33,316 nucleotides of DNA, from assembly GCA_003558625.1 (NCBI GenBank), contig PWPP01000077.1, forward strand, positions 1 to 33,316. Direction: 5' to 3'. Positions 1 to 7,791 of this stretch are shown here, piece by piece (the first letter of the stretch is position 1; every line of letters starts with the position of its first letter). The notes under the pieces were generated by a model that was not told the origin of the DNA, searched no databases, and was given only the letters and a program-made list of their open reading frames with translations. A program made the position numbers and the translations under genes. Source of the stretch: Syntrophomonas sp. GTDB lineage: Bacteria; Bacillota; Syntrophomonadia; Syntrophomonadales; Syntrophomonadaceae.

Positions 1-1375
1 CTACCTCCGCTTCCTTGATGCCTTCCATACCGCGGACAACTTTAAAATCTAAGTCTTTCAGCTCTTCTTCCATGACCACTTCATACACGGTACGGAGGGC
101 AGCTTCCATAACTCCTCCGCTAGCTCCGAAGATAACCGCAGCCCCGGTATAGGCTCCCATCCAGGAATCAAAAGCAGAAGGCTGGAGTTTATCAAAGTCC
201 ATGCGTTGCATCCGAAACAGGCGGCCGATCTCCCGGGTAGTAAGCACGATGTCTACATCCCGGAAACCACTGTCCTGCATCTCTGGCCTGGTAGCTTCAT
301 ACTTCTTGGCCACACAAGGCATAATAGAAACCGAATAAATTTTTTCCGGGGGAATGTTCATTTTTTCAGCCCAGTAGGTCTTGGCCAAAGTACCGAACAT
401 CTGCTGGGGGGACTTACAAGTTGACAGGTTATCTAACAGGTCGGGATAGAAGGTTTCACAAAAATTAATCCAACCCGGGCTGCAGGAAGTAACCATGGGC
501 AGGGTTCCCCCGGTTTTTACCCGGTGCAGCAATTCATGACCTTCCTCAATAATGGTCAGGTCGGCCGTAAAATTGGTATGCATGACATGGTCAAATCCCA
601 GTTGCCTGAGACCGGCTACAAACATATCCATAGGCATAACCCCGGTTTCCATTCCGATTTCCTCGGCAATGGCCACTCTGATCGCCGGGGCAATCTGGGT
701 CACAACTACTTTATCGGGGTCTGCCACTGCGGCTAAAAATTCATTGATATGCTCTACTTCTCCTATAGCTCCAACCGGGCAGGCGTGGATGCATTGTCCA
801 CACATGATACAGGGGCTGTCAATCAGGTCTTTGCCCATACTGGGTACCACGATGGCTTCATGGCCCCTGTTTTCCATACCCAGTGCATAAACCGTCTGGG
901 TCACACTACAGGCATCAATGCAGCGACGACAAACCACGCATTTATCCGGATCCCGGAACAGGGCGGGCGTAGAATAGTCTTTAGCCATCCCTTTGACTTT
1001 TAACTCAAAGGGATTGTCCCTGATTGCCATATCCTCGGCTAAATCCTGTAGTTCACAAACCCCACTGCGGATACAGTTCAGACAATCCTGGGGGTGATGG
1101 GCCAGGATCAATTCCAGTATTGTTTTCCGGGCTTCCAGAACTTTCATACTGTTGGTTTTAATCACCATGCCCTCATATACTTGTTGGGAACAGGCTGCCT
1201 GCAGCAGGTTGTTCCCTTCAACTTCACACACACATATCCTGCAATTGGCTTTAACAGCTTGGTCGGGATGATAACATAAGGTCGGAACCCATACACCGAC
1301 TTCTTTAGCTGCCTGCAGGATGGTGGAGCCTTGAGGAACAGACGTCTTTATTCCGTCTATGGTTACATTTATCAT
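1..1375 (-). CDS. hydA: [FeFe]-hydrogenase catalytic subunit HydA/HndD, 3' end beyond window
   Basis: This is the H2-forming subunit of a trimeric NAD-linked [FeFe]-hydrogenase, probably cytoplasmic. The ORF track misses it because the frame runs off the left edge; I translated it from the ATG at 1375, which follows an AAAGGAG site. About 458 codons are visible. In order: an N-terminal [2Fe-2S] domain (Cys34, 45, 48, 62), a His-Cys3 [4Fe-4S] motif (HPQDCLNCIRSGVC, about residues 95-108), two ferredoxin [4Fe-4S] motifs (CVVCRRCIDAC and CIMCGQCIHAC), then the H-cluster domain with loop L1 TSCSPGW and loop L2 IMPCVAKKYE. The L1 second cysteine is serine. The third H-cluster motif is only reached beyond the edge, so its integrity and any C-terminal [2Fe-2S] domain cannot be judged. 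It is last in the hydC-hydB-hydA operon, 23 bases after hydB. Confidence 0.95.
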   Translation of the reverse strand, partial: MINVTIDGIKTSVPQGSTILQAAKEVGVWVPTLCYHPDQAVKANCRICVCEVEGNNLLQAACSQQVYEGMVIKTNSMKVLEARKTILELILAHHPQDCLNCIRSGVCELQDLAEDMAIRDNPFELKVKGMAKDYSTPALFRDPDKCVVCRRCIDACSVTQTVYALGMENRGHEAIVVPSMGKDLIDSPCIMCGQCIHACPVGAIGEVEHINEFLAAVADPDKVVVTQIAPAIRVAIAEEIGMETGVMPMDMFVAGLRQLGFDHVMHTNFTADLTIIEEGHELLHRVKTGGTLPMVTSCSPGWINFCETFYPDLLDNLSTCKSPQQMFGTLAKTYWAEKMNIPPEKIYSVSIMPCVAKKYEATRPEMQDSGFRDVDIVLTTREIGRLFRMQRMDFDKLQPSAFDSWMGAYTGAAVIFGASGGVMEAALRTVYEVVMEEELKDLDFKVVRGMEGIKEAEV

Positions 1376-1398
1376 TCATTTCACTCCTTTTGCTCTTC

Positions 1399-2622
1399 CT
1401 ACATCATTTTGGCATCATAGTCGGCGGAAAAATGCTTTAAGGTACTTAAAATAGGACTTGGTGCTGCCTGTCCTAAACCGCATAAGGATGAATAAGACAT
1501 TACCCGCCCCAGTTTTTCTATAAGCGCGGTATCTTTAGCAGTTCCCTGACCCTGATTGATTTTTGTCATCATGTCTTTGAGACGCATGGTGCCCTCACGG
1601 CAAGGGGCACATTTGCCACAGGATTCATGCTCGAAGAATTTGGAAATTTGAGTGGCTACATCTACCAGATCCCTGCTTTCATCAAGAACAAAAACAGCTC
1701 CGGAGCCTAAAACCGCTCCGATTTGAGACATGGAATCAAAGGCAATGGGAGTATCTAAATTTGCTTCCGGGATAAAGGCACCCGAAGTGCCACCTACCTG
1801 AACCGCTTTAAACTTCTTGCCGGCCGGTATGCCACCGCCGAAATGATAAATGACTTCCCTTAAAGTAGTATCAGTGGGAACCTCAAAAAATGTGGTATTA
1901 TTAACATCCCCGGTCAAAGTTACTATTTTGGTTCCGGGATAAGCAGCAGCCCCAACTGAGGCAAACCAGTCTGCTCCCCGTTCAACAATGACAGGGATAT
2001 TGGCAAAGGTTTCAACATTGTTCACTATGGTAGGCTTTCCCCATAGTCCTTCATTGGGAGGATAAGGAGGTTTAAATCGGGGTTCTCCTCTGTTACCTTC
2101 GAGTGATTCGATTAGGGCGGTTTCTTCACCGCATACATAGGCTCCTGCTCCCATTCTGACTTCAACATCAAAACCGGGCAAAATGCCTTTAGCGTTAGCC
2201 TGCTCTATCGCTTCATTCAGTATTTCCACCACTTGGGGGTATTCCCCACGGCAATAGATATATCCTTTGGAGGCTCCTATGGCATAACCACAGATCGCCA
2301 TCCCTTCCAACACTGCTTGAGGGTCATTTTCCATGATCAGCCGGTCCTTATAGGTACCCGGTTCTCCTTCATCGGCATTGCATACTACATACTTCTGGTC
2401 TGCCTGGGCCTGATAGGCAAAAGACCATTTTAACCCACAATTAAAACCGGCTCCTCCCCGTCCTCTGAGGTTCGCTTTTTTAACTTCCTCAATCAGGTCT
2501 GCCGGGGACATGGCTTTAGCCTTCTCCAGGGCCTTATATCCACCCTGGGCTAGATAATCATCAATCTTCAGGGGGTCAATCTTCCCATAGTTGCGCAGTA
2601 AAATGCGCATTTCGTCTGCCAT
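1399..2622 (-). CDS. hydB: NADH-binding flavoprotein subunit of hydrogenase, short NuoF-like form (HydB/HndC)
   Basis: A NuoF-family subunit that binds FMN and NAD(H) and passes electrons toward HydA. The FMN/NADH region shows GRGGAGF (residues 54-60), ADEGEPGTYKDR, and GAYVCGEETALIESLEGNRGEPR. The C-terminal [4Fe-4S] site is CGKCAPC followed downstream by SLCGLGQ. At 407 aa it is NuoF-sized. Classical electron-bifurcating HydB/HndC is about 600 aa, with an extra N-terminal thioredoxin-like [2Fe-2S] domain and a C-terminal two-[4Fe-4S] ferredoxin domain; both are absent here, since the protein begins about 50 residues before the FMN motif and ends soon after the NuoF cluster. The start is supported by AAGGAGG five bases upstream. 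The gene lies between hydC and hydA. Assignment is firm; bifurcating versus simple NADH-dependent mode is open. Confidence 0.95.
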   Translation of the reverse strand: MADEMRILLRNYGKIDPLKIDDYLAQGGYKALEKAKAMSPADLIEEVKKANLRGRGGAGFNCGLKWSFAYQAQADQKYVVCNADEGEPGTYKDRLIMENDPQAVLEGMAICGYAIGASKGYIYCRGEYPQVVEILNEAIEQANAKGILPGFDVEVRMGAGAYVCGEETALIESLEGNRGEPRFKPPYPPNEGLWGKPTIVNNVETFANIPVIVERGADWFASVGAAAYPGTKIVTLTGDVNNTTFFEVPTDTTLREVIYHFGGGIPAGKKFKAVQVGGTSGAFIPEANLDTPIAFDSMSQIGAVLGSGAVFVLDESRDLVDVATQISKFFEHESCGKCAPCREGTMRLKDMMTKINQGQGTAKDTALIEKLGRVMSYSSLCGLGQAAPSPILSTLKHFSADYDAKMM

Positions 2623-2682
2623 TATATGTCCTCCTTCCGTTAAAATGTGAAAAATCCCTGATCATATCCCCTATAGCAAAAG

Positions 2683-3126
2683 TTATTTATACTCTGCTAA
2701 GATGTCCGTTATTGTAGTCGGATTGACATCAAAATAGGGTTTTCCATTCACTGTGATCACAGGAGTAGCCTGACATTGTCCCACGCACTCGGTAAATTCC
2801 AGCGCAAACACTCCATCTTGGGTGCTCTCGCCGATTTTTATACCCAGTTCCCTTTCTAGTGCGGCAATGACTTCTACCGCCCCTGCAATGTGACAGGGAG
2901 CACTTTCACATATACGGATGACATTTTTCCCCCTCGGGGTAGTGGAGAACATTGAGTAGAAGCGGGCTACACCATAAACTTCGGATGCCGGCTTGTTAAA
3001 AACCCTGGCTGTTTCTAAAATGGCATCTTCGGGTAAATAACTGTATTCTTTCTGAATAGCGTGCAGTGCTTCTATCAAACCACCGGGTTGATCTTTATAT
3101 TGCATAATAATATCGACCAGTTTCAT
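2683..3126 (-). CDS. hydC: NuoE-like [2Fe-2S] subunit of hydrogenase (HydC/HndA)
   Basis: A thioredoxin-fold [2Fe-2S] ferredoxin of the NuoE family, the third subunit of NAD-linked hydrogenase. The cluster ligands are visible as CESAPC and, about 40 residues on, CVGQC. Length (147 aa) is normal for HydC/NuoE. The N-terminal half carries the usual helical region (GLIEALHAIQKEYSYLPEDAI). It is first in the operon, preceded by an AAAGGAGGTG ribosome binding site and by a 432-base noncoding stretch that should hold the operon promoter. The 60-base gap to hydB contains a second strong ribosome binding site. Confidence 0.95.
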   Translation of the reverse strand: MKLVDIIMQYKDQPGGLIEALHAIQKEYSYLPEDAILETARVFNKPASEVYGVARFYSMFSTTPRGKNVIRICESAPCHIAGAVEVIAALERELGIKIGESTQDGVFALEFTECVGQCQATPVITVNGKPYFDVNPTTITDILAEYK

Positions 3127-3558
3127 GTTAATATTTCACCTCCTTTGCTGTAATTTTTAACAACATATAAAAGCTTATCGCTGATACGTCGAATAAGGCT
3201 AGGTTGTAATCCGGAAATATGGGAAAATAGTTTTTCTGGATAGCAATATTGCCGAAATTATCCTATCGCCTGATATGGGGAAAGATATTTTCATACTAAA
3301 AATATACCTTGTATAAGGCGATCAGTCGGATTTTTAAAAAATGAACTTGGAAAATATGAATAAAATATAGAAAGGATGGTTAGAAGTATGTTTTTTGTCA
3401 TAGAACCGTTAATATATAATATCAAAGCTTCAGTTAAAAAATTTTAACATAAGTTTTTCTATTTGTATACGTTTTTCAAGGTAAGTGAAGCACACAAAAA
3501 GAGCAGAAAAAGGTCAGAGCATGACCTCTTTCTGCTCTAATAGCATGGGTTATTAATA
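3127..3558. other. 432-base AT-rich intergenic region upstream of hydC and downstream of hup
   Basis: This stretch holds the leader and presumably the promoter of the minus-strand hydrogenase operon, and at its right end the hup terminator. No convincing sigma-A promoter pair was found near hydC. An imperfect inverted repeat of about 12 bases is present: ATCGCCTGATAT at 3265-3276 and, on the other strand, GATCGCCTTATA at 3312-3323. A 10-base palindrome GCAATATTGC lies just left of it. A 19-codon plus-strand frame (3388-3447) has a plausible AAAGGA site but no other support. No gene is called. Confidence 0.6.
3496..3538 (-). terminator. intrinsic terminator of hup
   Basis: On the minus strand, AGAGCAGAAA...GGTCA pairs with TGACC...TTTCTGCTCT to form a long hairpin with a small loop and one mismatch, followed by TTTTTG. 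It lies 20 bases after the HU stop codon. Confidence 0.85.
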
Positions 3559-3885
3559 CTATTTCTTTTTCGGTTTTCTCTTGGCAGCACCTTTCCCGGC
3601 AGCTTTCTTTTCAATAGCCACCGCCTCTTTTAAGGATTTACCCGGTTTAAAGGCTGGCACCTTGGTAGCTGGTACCATAATTTCTTTTCCTGTGGCAGGG
3701 CTGATAACTTTTCTCTCTTTACGGTCTCTAACTTCAAAACTGCCAAATCCGATAATCTGCACTTTATCTCCCTTGGCCAAAGCATCCTGAATACTACCTA
3801 CTACCGCATCTAAAGCTTTTGCTGCATCCTTTTGGGTTATTTCTGCTTTTTCGGCGAGTGACTTAATGAGTTCGGTCTTATTCAC
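3559..3885 (-). CDS. hup: HU-family DNA-binding protein with lysine-rich C-terminal tail
   Basis: A histone-like HU protein that bends and compacts DNA as a dimer in the nucleoid. The first 90 residues are a full HU domain: MNKTELIKSLAEKA start, the GFGSFEVRDRKER signature, and the P-containing beta arm (SPATGKEIMVPATKVPAFKPGK). The protein is 108 aa against about 90 for typical HU; the extra residues form a basic tail (AAGKGAAKRKPKKK). The start codon is GTG, preceded by AGGGAGG. It is a single-gene unit with its own terminator. HU is clear; IHF is unlikely in this group. Confidence 0.95.
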   Translation of the reverse strand: MNKTELIKSLAEKAEITQKDAAKALDAVVGSIQDALAKGDKVQIIGFGSFEVRDRKERKVISPATGKEIMVPATKVPAFKPGKSLKEAVAIEKKAAGKGAAKRKPKKK

Positions 3886-4098
3886 AACCTTTTCCTCCCT
3901 TTAATATAATAAACATATTTTTAGATTCCTCAAAAAAATGCCAATTCCTGCTATTTTCTTTTTTTTTTTGAAATATTCTGCGATTTTTTTTGGTTTTTTA
4001 TCCTTTATGGTTTGCTTTTGCACAGGAACCTTTTTTAGGGACATAAAATCCTCTCACATCCTGATTCCGATATCTGTTCTTCCTTCCCGGTTAAGGCG
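3886..4098. other. 213-base intergenic region between nif3/yqfO and hup
   Basis: It contains long homopolymer runs (twelve T around 3960-3971 and eight T soon after). On the minus strand, TTGAGG followed 16 bases later by TATTAT could be a hup promoter, but its predicted transcript start would fall almost on the ribosome binding site. No gene is seen. Confidence 0.4.
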
Positions 4099-5214
4099 TC
4101 AAATAATTTTTATGCAGGGTTCGGCATAAACAGTTTTGACTTCAAGGGGGTAACAAAACTCCTGGCTCCATTCTGTCAATAAATTTTTAAGATGATCCAA
4201 AACCATTTCTTCACTGGACTGGTGCCCCGGGTCTATAAGGGCCAAGCCCAAAGCCTGGGCTTCTTTCGCTTCGTGATACTTAATATCTCCGGTAATAAGA
4301 AGGTCCATGCCCAGGGATTTAACCTGCTGAATAAAAGAAGCACCCGATCCCGGAATCACAGCGACTTTCTGTACCCTCCGGTTTAAATCTCCCACTACCT
4401 TAATTCCTTCAAGGTGAAAATCTTGCTTTATTTTCTCCGCCAAGTCCTGCAAAATCACGGGAGGATTGACTATGCCTTTTCTACCCCAGCTATAAGCTCC
4501 CAGATTATTCTCCAGTTTATAAATATCATAAGCTGCTTCCTCATAAGGATGGGCCGACAACATAACCTCTAATACCCGGGACAGTAAGAACTGGGGAACA
4601 ATGGTCTCCAGGCGGTATTCATCCGCCTTTTGCAAAACCAGGGGCTTTCCGATATAAGGCCGGGTTCCCGGAGCCGGGGTAAAGGTTCCTACTCCTGGGC
4701 TTTGAAAAAATGTATCCGCATAATTTCCTACATGGCCTGCCCCAGCAAGGCTTATCGCCTCTCGCACCCTTTCCAGGGCTTCCGGGGGAACAAATACTAC
4801 CAGCTTATAGAATGTTTTTTTGATATCCGGACTAAGAAGCGCAATTTCTTCTAAACCGATTTTTTCCGCCAATTGTTGGCTAGTACCCATGTCTGCAGCA
4901 TCTAAGTTGGTATGGGCCGAGTATAATGCAATACCATGAAGAATCATTTGTTGCAGAATAAACCCCTGTGGTTCATCAAAAATGATTTTTTTTACCGGCT
5001 GAAACAAAAAAGGATGGTGGGTAATAATTAAATCCGCACCATCCTTTACCGCTTCCCGTAAGATCTGTCCATCCAGATCCAAGGCCACCACAACCTTGTT
5101 TGCTTCTTGGTAGGCCGAACCGATGAGGAGTCCACTGTTATCCCATTTTGCCGCGATGTGTAACGGAAAATGAGACTCTAAAAAATCAATGATCTTGTGT
5201 ATTCTTACCCCCAT
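4099..5214 (-). CDS. Nif3/YqfO-family dinuclear metal protein
   Basis: A member of the Nif3-like (NGG1-interacting factor 3; YqfO, GTP cyclohydrolase I type 2-like) family, which binds a two-metal centre but whose cellular role is unsettled. Motifs include WDNSGLLIG near the N-terminus, ITHHPFLF and SAHTNLDAA, and the C-terminal IDPGHQSSEEMVLDHL. The family's inserted PII-like middle domain is present (about residues 130-230, KLVVFVPPEALERVREAI... and HPYEEAAYDIY). I use the ATG at 5214, not the track start at 5304: it gives 371 aa, the usual length, and has GGAGG nine bases upstream inside trmK. It overlaps trmK by 29 bases, so translation is probably coupled, as in Bacillus trmK-yqfO. Confidence 0.9.
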   Translation of the reverse strand: MGVRIHKIIDFLESHFPLHIAAKWDNSGLLIGSAYQEANKVVVALDLDGQILREAVKDGADLIITHHPFLFQPVKKIIFDEPQGFILQQMILHGIALYSAHTNLDAADMGTSQQLAEKIGLEEIALLSPDIKKTFYKLVVFVPPEALERVREAISLAGAGHVGNYADTFFQSPGVGTFTPAPGTRPYIGKPLVLQKADEYRLETIVPQFLLSRVLEVMLSAHPYEEAAYDIYKLENNLGAYSWGRKGIVNPPVILQDLAEKIKQDFHLEGIKVVGDLNRRVQKVAVIPGSGASFIQQVKSLGMDLLITGDIKYHEAKEAQALGLALIDPGHQSSEEMVLDHLKNLLTEWSQEFCYPLEVKTVYAEPCIKII

Positions 5215-5902
5215 AAATAATTGCCTCCAACTCTGTGATCCTATCCTTATAGACCTGTAAAAGCTTACTTGTTTCCATGTTTTCTGATCGCCGCAGCCGG
5301 TCATATATTTGACGGTACTGCTGTCGCCTGTATTGCAAATAATCCCTGTTTTTTTCGGTTGGCCCTAAAACCAGGGGACCTATTTCCAGGGCCAAGTCCT
5401 CCAAAATATACGGAGATCCTCCGGGTTCTGCTGTTATAATAACATAAAACTGTTTCTTGTCCCTTATTACCTGTTCTTTAACAATTTTCCATCCCTGAGC
5501 GGCCACCTCCCTTCTTAAAACCTCCCACCGACTCATGGGTTGAAAAACAAATCGTTGGTATGACGAAGCTTTTTTCCAGTCAAAGGACAGGATCTCCACG
5601 ATGGTTTCCCCACCCAGACCTGCTGCAATTACCGTAGATACTTCATTCCGTTGGATCACTCGGAGACCATCCCCCAGGCGAACTTCAATCTGGCTACGTT
5701 CTTTAGGTGTCATAGCCTGAAGGGCCAGAACAGATTTTTCATAGGGTCCGGGATTTAACTCCACCATAATGACCTTGGGCACCAGCTGTTTTTTTATTAA
5801 ATATTGAGACAGCTGGCCATGATCTGCTCCGATATCAGCAACGGCTTCCTGGTTAATTATTTCCCCGGCAACCGCCAATAAGCGCTCAGATAACCCCTTC
5901 AT
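5186..5902 (-). CDS. trmK: tRNA (adenine(22)-N1)-methyltransferase TrmK
   Basis: A SAM-dependent methyltransferase that makes m1A at position 22 of tRNA. The SAM motif is VADIGADHGQLSQYL near residue 25, followed by VELNPGPYEKS and the FQPMSRWEVLRREV region typical of the TrmK/YqfN family. A C-terminal charged helical segment (RRQQYRQIYDRLRRSE) matches the family's coiled-coil domain. I prefer ATG at 5902 over GTG at 5911 because AAAGGG lies eight bases before the ATG; this gives 238 aa. It is the upstream partner of the overlapping Nif3/YqfO gene. Confidence 0.92.
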   Translation of the reverse strand: MKGLSERLLAVAGEIINQEAVADIGADHGQLSQYLIKKQLVPKVIMVELNPGPYEKSVLALQAMTPKERSQIEVRLGDGLRVIQRNEVSTVIAAGLGGETIVEILSFDWKKASSYQRFVFQPMSRWEVLRREVAAQGWKIVKEQVIRDKKQFYVIITAEPGGSPYILEDLALEIGPLVLGPTEKNRDYLQYRRQQYRQIYDRLRRSENMETSKLLQVYKDRITELEAIIYGGKNTQDH

Positions 5903-5947
5903 GTCTAACACCCTTTACCTTTGCTTACCCAGTGCCAAAACAAGTTT

Positions 5948-5977
5948 AAAAAAGCCTGGATTATATTAATCCAGGCT
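5948..5977 (-). terminator. intrinsic terminator of trpB2
   Basis: A perfect 11-bp stem AGCCTGGATTA/TAATCCAGGCT with a three-base loop is followed on the minus strand by TTTTTT. It lies just past the TrpB2 stop. The plus-strand side also has a T run a little further on, so it may work in both directions. Confidence 0.9.
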
Positions 5978-5989
5978 GCTAGCTTTTTT

Positions 5990-7351
5990 TTAAATCTGGG
6001 GAAGCGTCTTTAAGCTTTCTTGTAAAGCTTCTTCTGAAAATACGATGTCCTGGGTCGCACCGGATAAATATTGATCATATGCAGCCAAATCCAGTAACCC
6101 GTGACCGCTTAAATTAAACACGATACATTTAGCGACCCCTTCGGATTCCGCTTTTAGGGCTTCATCAACAGCGGTACGGATAGCATGGGCAGATTCCGGA
6201 GCCGGGACCAGTCCCTCCGTCTGGGCAAAGGTCATCGCCGCTTCAAATACAGGGTTCTGTAAAACGGATGTGGCTTCAATTAAACCATCATGGTATAAGC
6301 GGCTCACAAGCGGAGATTCGCCATGATATCTGAGTCCTCCGGCATGAATGCCGGAAGGGGTAAAATCATGACCTAAAGTGTACATTTTTACAATCGGAGC
6401 CAAACCTGCCACATCACCATAGTCATAAGCAAAAACACCTTTGGTTAAGGTAGGACAGGCTGCCGGTTCAACAGCCACCAGGCGGATATTTTTCCCCGCT
6501 ATCTTATCCGGTATGAAGGGGAATGCAATCCCGGCAAAGTTGCTTCCACCACCACAACAACCGATGATCACGTCGGGATATTCATCTACCATTTCCAGTT
6601 GCTCCCGGGTTTCAAGGCCAATAATGGATTGATGCAGGCAAACATGGTTCAAAACACTGCCCAAAGAATAATTTGTATCCTCGCGGCTCATGGCATCTTC
6701 GACCGCTTCACTGATGGCAATGCCTAAGGTTCCAGGGGTATCAGGGTTTTGAGCCAGGGCATCTCTTCCACTCTGGGTCAGGGTACTGGGGCTGGGGACA
6801 CATTTGCCACCATAAAGCTCCATGACTGAGCGGCGGTAAGGCTTTTGCTCATAACTTACCCGGACCATATAGATCATGGCTTCTAAATCAAAGAATTTAC
6901 AGGCCAGGGCCAGGGCCGTGCCCCATTGTCCGGCACCGGTTTCAGTGGCAATCCTTTTTATCCCCTGCTTTTTATTATAATATGCCTGGGGCAGGGCAGA
7001 ATTCAATTTATGGCTCCCTACCGGGCTTATCCCTTCGTATTTATAATAGATTCGACTGGAAACATTCAGGGCTTTTTCCAGACCCCTGGCCCGAAATAAA
7101 GGCGAAGGTCTGTATTTCTTATAGAAATCACGCACCTCCTCGGGAATTTCAATATACCTTTCCGCAGAGACTTCCTGCATAATCAGCTCTTTGGCAAAAA
7201 TGGGTTCCAGATCAGCGGGAGTTATGATTTTTTTGGTTGCGGGATGAAGAGGTGGATCCAAAGGGGTAGGCATGTCTGCCTGTACATTATACCAGTATCG
7301 GGGAATCCTTTTTTCCGGCAGCTCAATCTTGACGAACTCTTCTCTACTCAT
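5990..7351 (-). CDS. TrpB2-type tryptophan synthase beta-like protein
   Basis: A PLP-dependent enzyme of the TrpB2 (trpEb_2) subgroup, which joins indole and serine (or O-phosphoserine in some archaeal members) to tryptophan. The PLP lysine sits in GSHKLNSA, the phosphate-binding loop is [11 protein letters not shown], and [10 protein letters not shown] is the TrpB signature. N-terminal [10 protein letters not shown] and the long insertions are characteristic of TrpB2 rather than TrpB1. The track start at 7447 adds an unlikely extension; ATG at 7351 has AGAGGAG ten bases upstream and gives 453 aa, the usual length. No trpA or other trp gene is nearby, so it may act in indole salvage. Confidence 0.92.
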   Translation of the reverse strand: MSREEFVKIELPEKRIPRYWYNVQADMPTPLDPPLHPATKKIITPADLEPIFAKELIMQEVSAERYIEIPEEVRDFYKKYRPSPLFRARGLEKALNVSSRIYYKYEGISPVGSHKLNSALPQAYYNKKQGIKRIATETGAGQWGTALALACKFFDLEAMIYMVRVSYEQKPYRRSVMELYGGKCVPSPSTLTQSGRDALAQNPDTPGTLGIAISEAVEDAMSREDTNYSLGSVLNHVCLHQSIIGLETREQLEMVDEYPDVIIGCCGGGSNFAGIAFPFIPDKIAGKNIRLVAVEPAACPTLTKGVFAYDYGDVAGLAPIVKMYTLGHDFTPSGIHAGGLRYHGESPLVSRLYHDGLIEATSVLQNPVFEAAMTFAQTEGLVPAPESAHAIRTAVDEALKAESEGVAKCIVFNLSGHGLLDLAAYDQYLSGATQDIVFSEEALQESLKTLPQI

Positions 7352-7394
7352 CTCAAATACGCTCCTCTCAGCATTATATTTTTGAAATACAGTA

Positions 7395-7423
7395 ATTTTA
7401 ACACAGTTAAACCCTCTACACAA
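7395..7423 (-). promoter_or_regulatory. candidate sigma-A promoter of trpB2
   Basis: On the minus strand TTGTGT is followed after 17 bases by TAAAAT, about 44 bases before the TrpB2 start codon. A competing overlapping pair, TTAAAA-17-TATAAT (7373-7401), would leave almost no leader before the ribosome binding site. Confidence 0.5.
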
Positions 7424-7562
7424 GGGATTAATCGGACTTTGGCCCATAAATGAGATATATATTATTTTGTTAAAGGGGTTTTCAGGCTGATAATGCCTAC
7501 CCGGCCTGATGCCAGCAAAGCAGCAGGATTAATTGACACTAAAGAAGCGCTTAAATTATTCA

Positions 7563-7591
7563 TTGACCCCAGAGCAACTTAATACTAAAAT
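7563..7591 (+). promoter_or_regulatory. sigma-A promoter of the thiamine uptake operon
   Basis: TTGACC (7563-7568) and TAAAAT (7586-7591) are separated by exactly 17 bases. The expected transcript start near 7598 lies just before helix P1 of the TPP riboswitch at 7607. Confidence 0.75.
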
Positions 7592-7606
7592 TAAAATAAC
7601 AGAGAA

Positions 7607-7711
7607 CTTTTATACGGGGAGCTGAATGTTTTTCGGCTGAGAGTGGGTTAATTGAAACCCTGACCCTTATACCTGATCTGGATAATGCCAGCGTAGGGAC
7701 CATCATGAAAG
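7607..7711 (+). promoter_or_regulatory. TPP riboswitch (THI element)
   Basis: This is a full thiamine pyrophosphate aptamer. Conserved segments seen are ACGGGGAGC, CGGCTGAGAG, GACCCTTATACCTGATCTGGATAATGCCAGCG and TAGGGA. Helix P1 is CTTTTAT (7607-7613) with ATGAAAG (7705-7711), including one G-U pair. The ATG at 7705 used by the ORF track is part of P1 and not a real start. It controls the thiamine-binding protein and ABC transporter genes that follow. Confidence 0.96.
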
Positions 7712-7719
7712 AAGGAATT

Positions 7720-7756
7720 ATGCTGCTTGCACCATTTTGGGGAAGTAGTATTTTTT
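7720..7756 (+). terminator. riboswitch-controlled intrinsic terminator
   Basis: ATGCTGCTT (7720-7728) pairs with AAGTAGTAT (7743-7751) in a 9-bp stem with two G-U pairs, followed by TTTTTT. Its place nine bases after P1 marks it as the expression platform: TPP binding should favour termination, turning the operon off when thiamine is plentiful. Confidence 0.8.
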
Positions 7757-7791
7757 ATTGTATATGGTTTAATAATAGAAGGAGGAAAAAA

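Noticed and set aside
206-1279. Plus-strand ORFs of 60-112 aa in the first 1.3 kb
   Set aside because: They are antisense shadows of hydA, whose minus-strand frame carries complete Fe-S and H-cluster motifs.
3150-3166. Possible Rex site (TTGTTAA on the minus strand) just upstream of hydC
   Set aside because: Only one half matches the TTGTTAA-N4-TTAACAA pattern; the second half matches about three of seven bases, so it is not reported as a feature.
5215-5304. N-terminal extension of the Nif3/YqfO protein in the ORF track
   Set aside because: It lies wholly in trmK, is not family-like, and a GGAGG-supported ATG at 5214 gives the normal length.
7705-7791. ATG at 7705 as start of the thiamine-binding protein
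   Set aside because: This ATG is in the 3' strand of riboswitch helix P1 and the added residues include the terminator; a strong ribosome binding site favours 7792.
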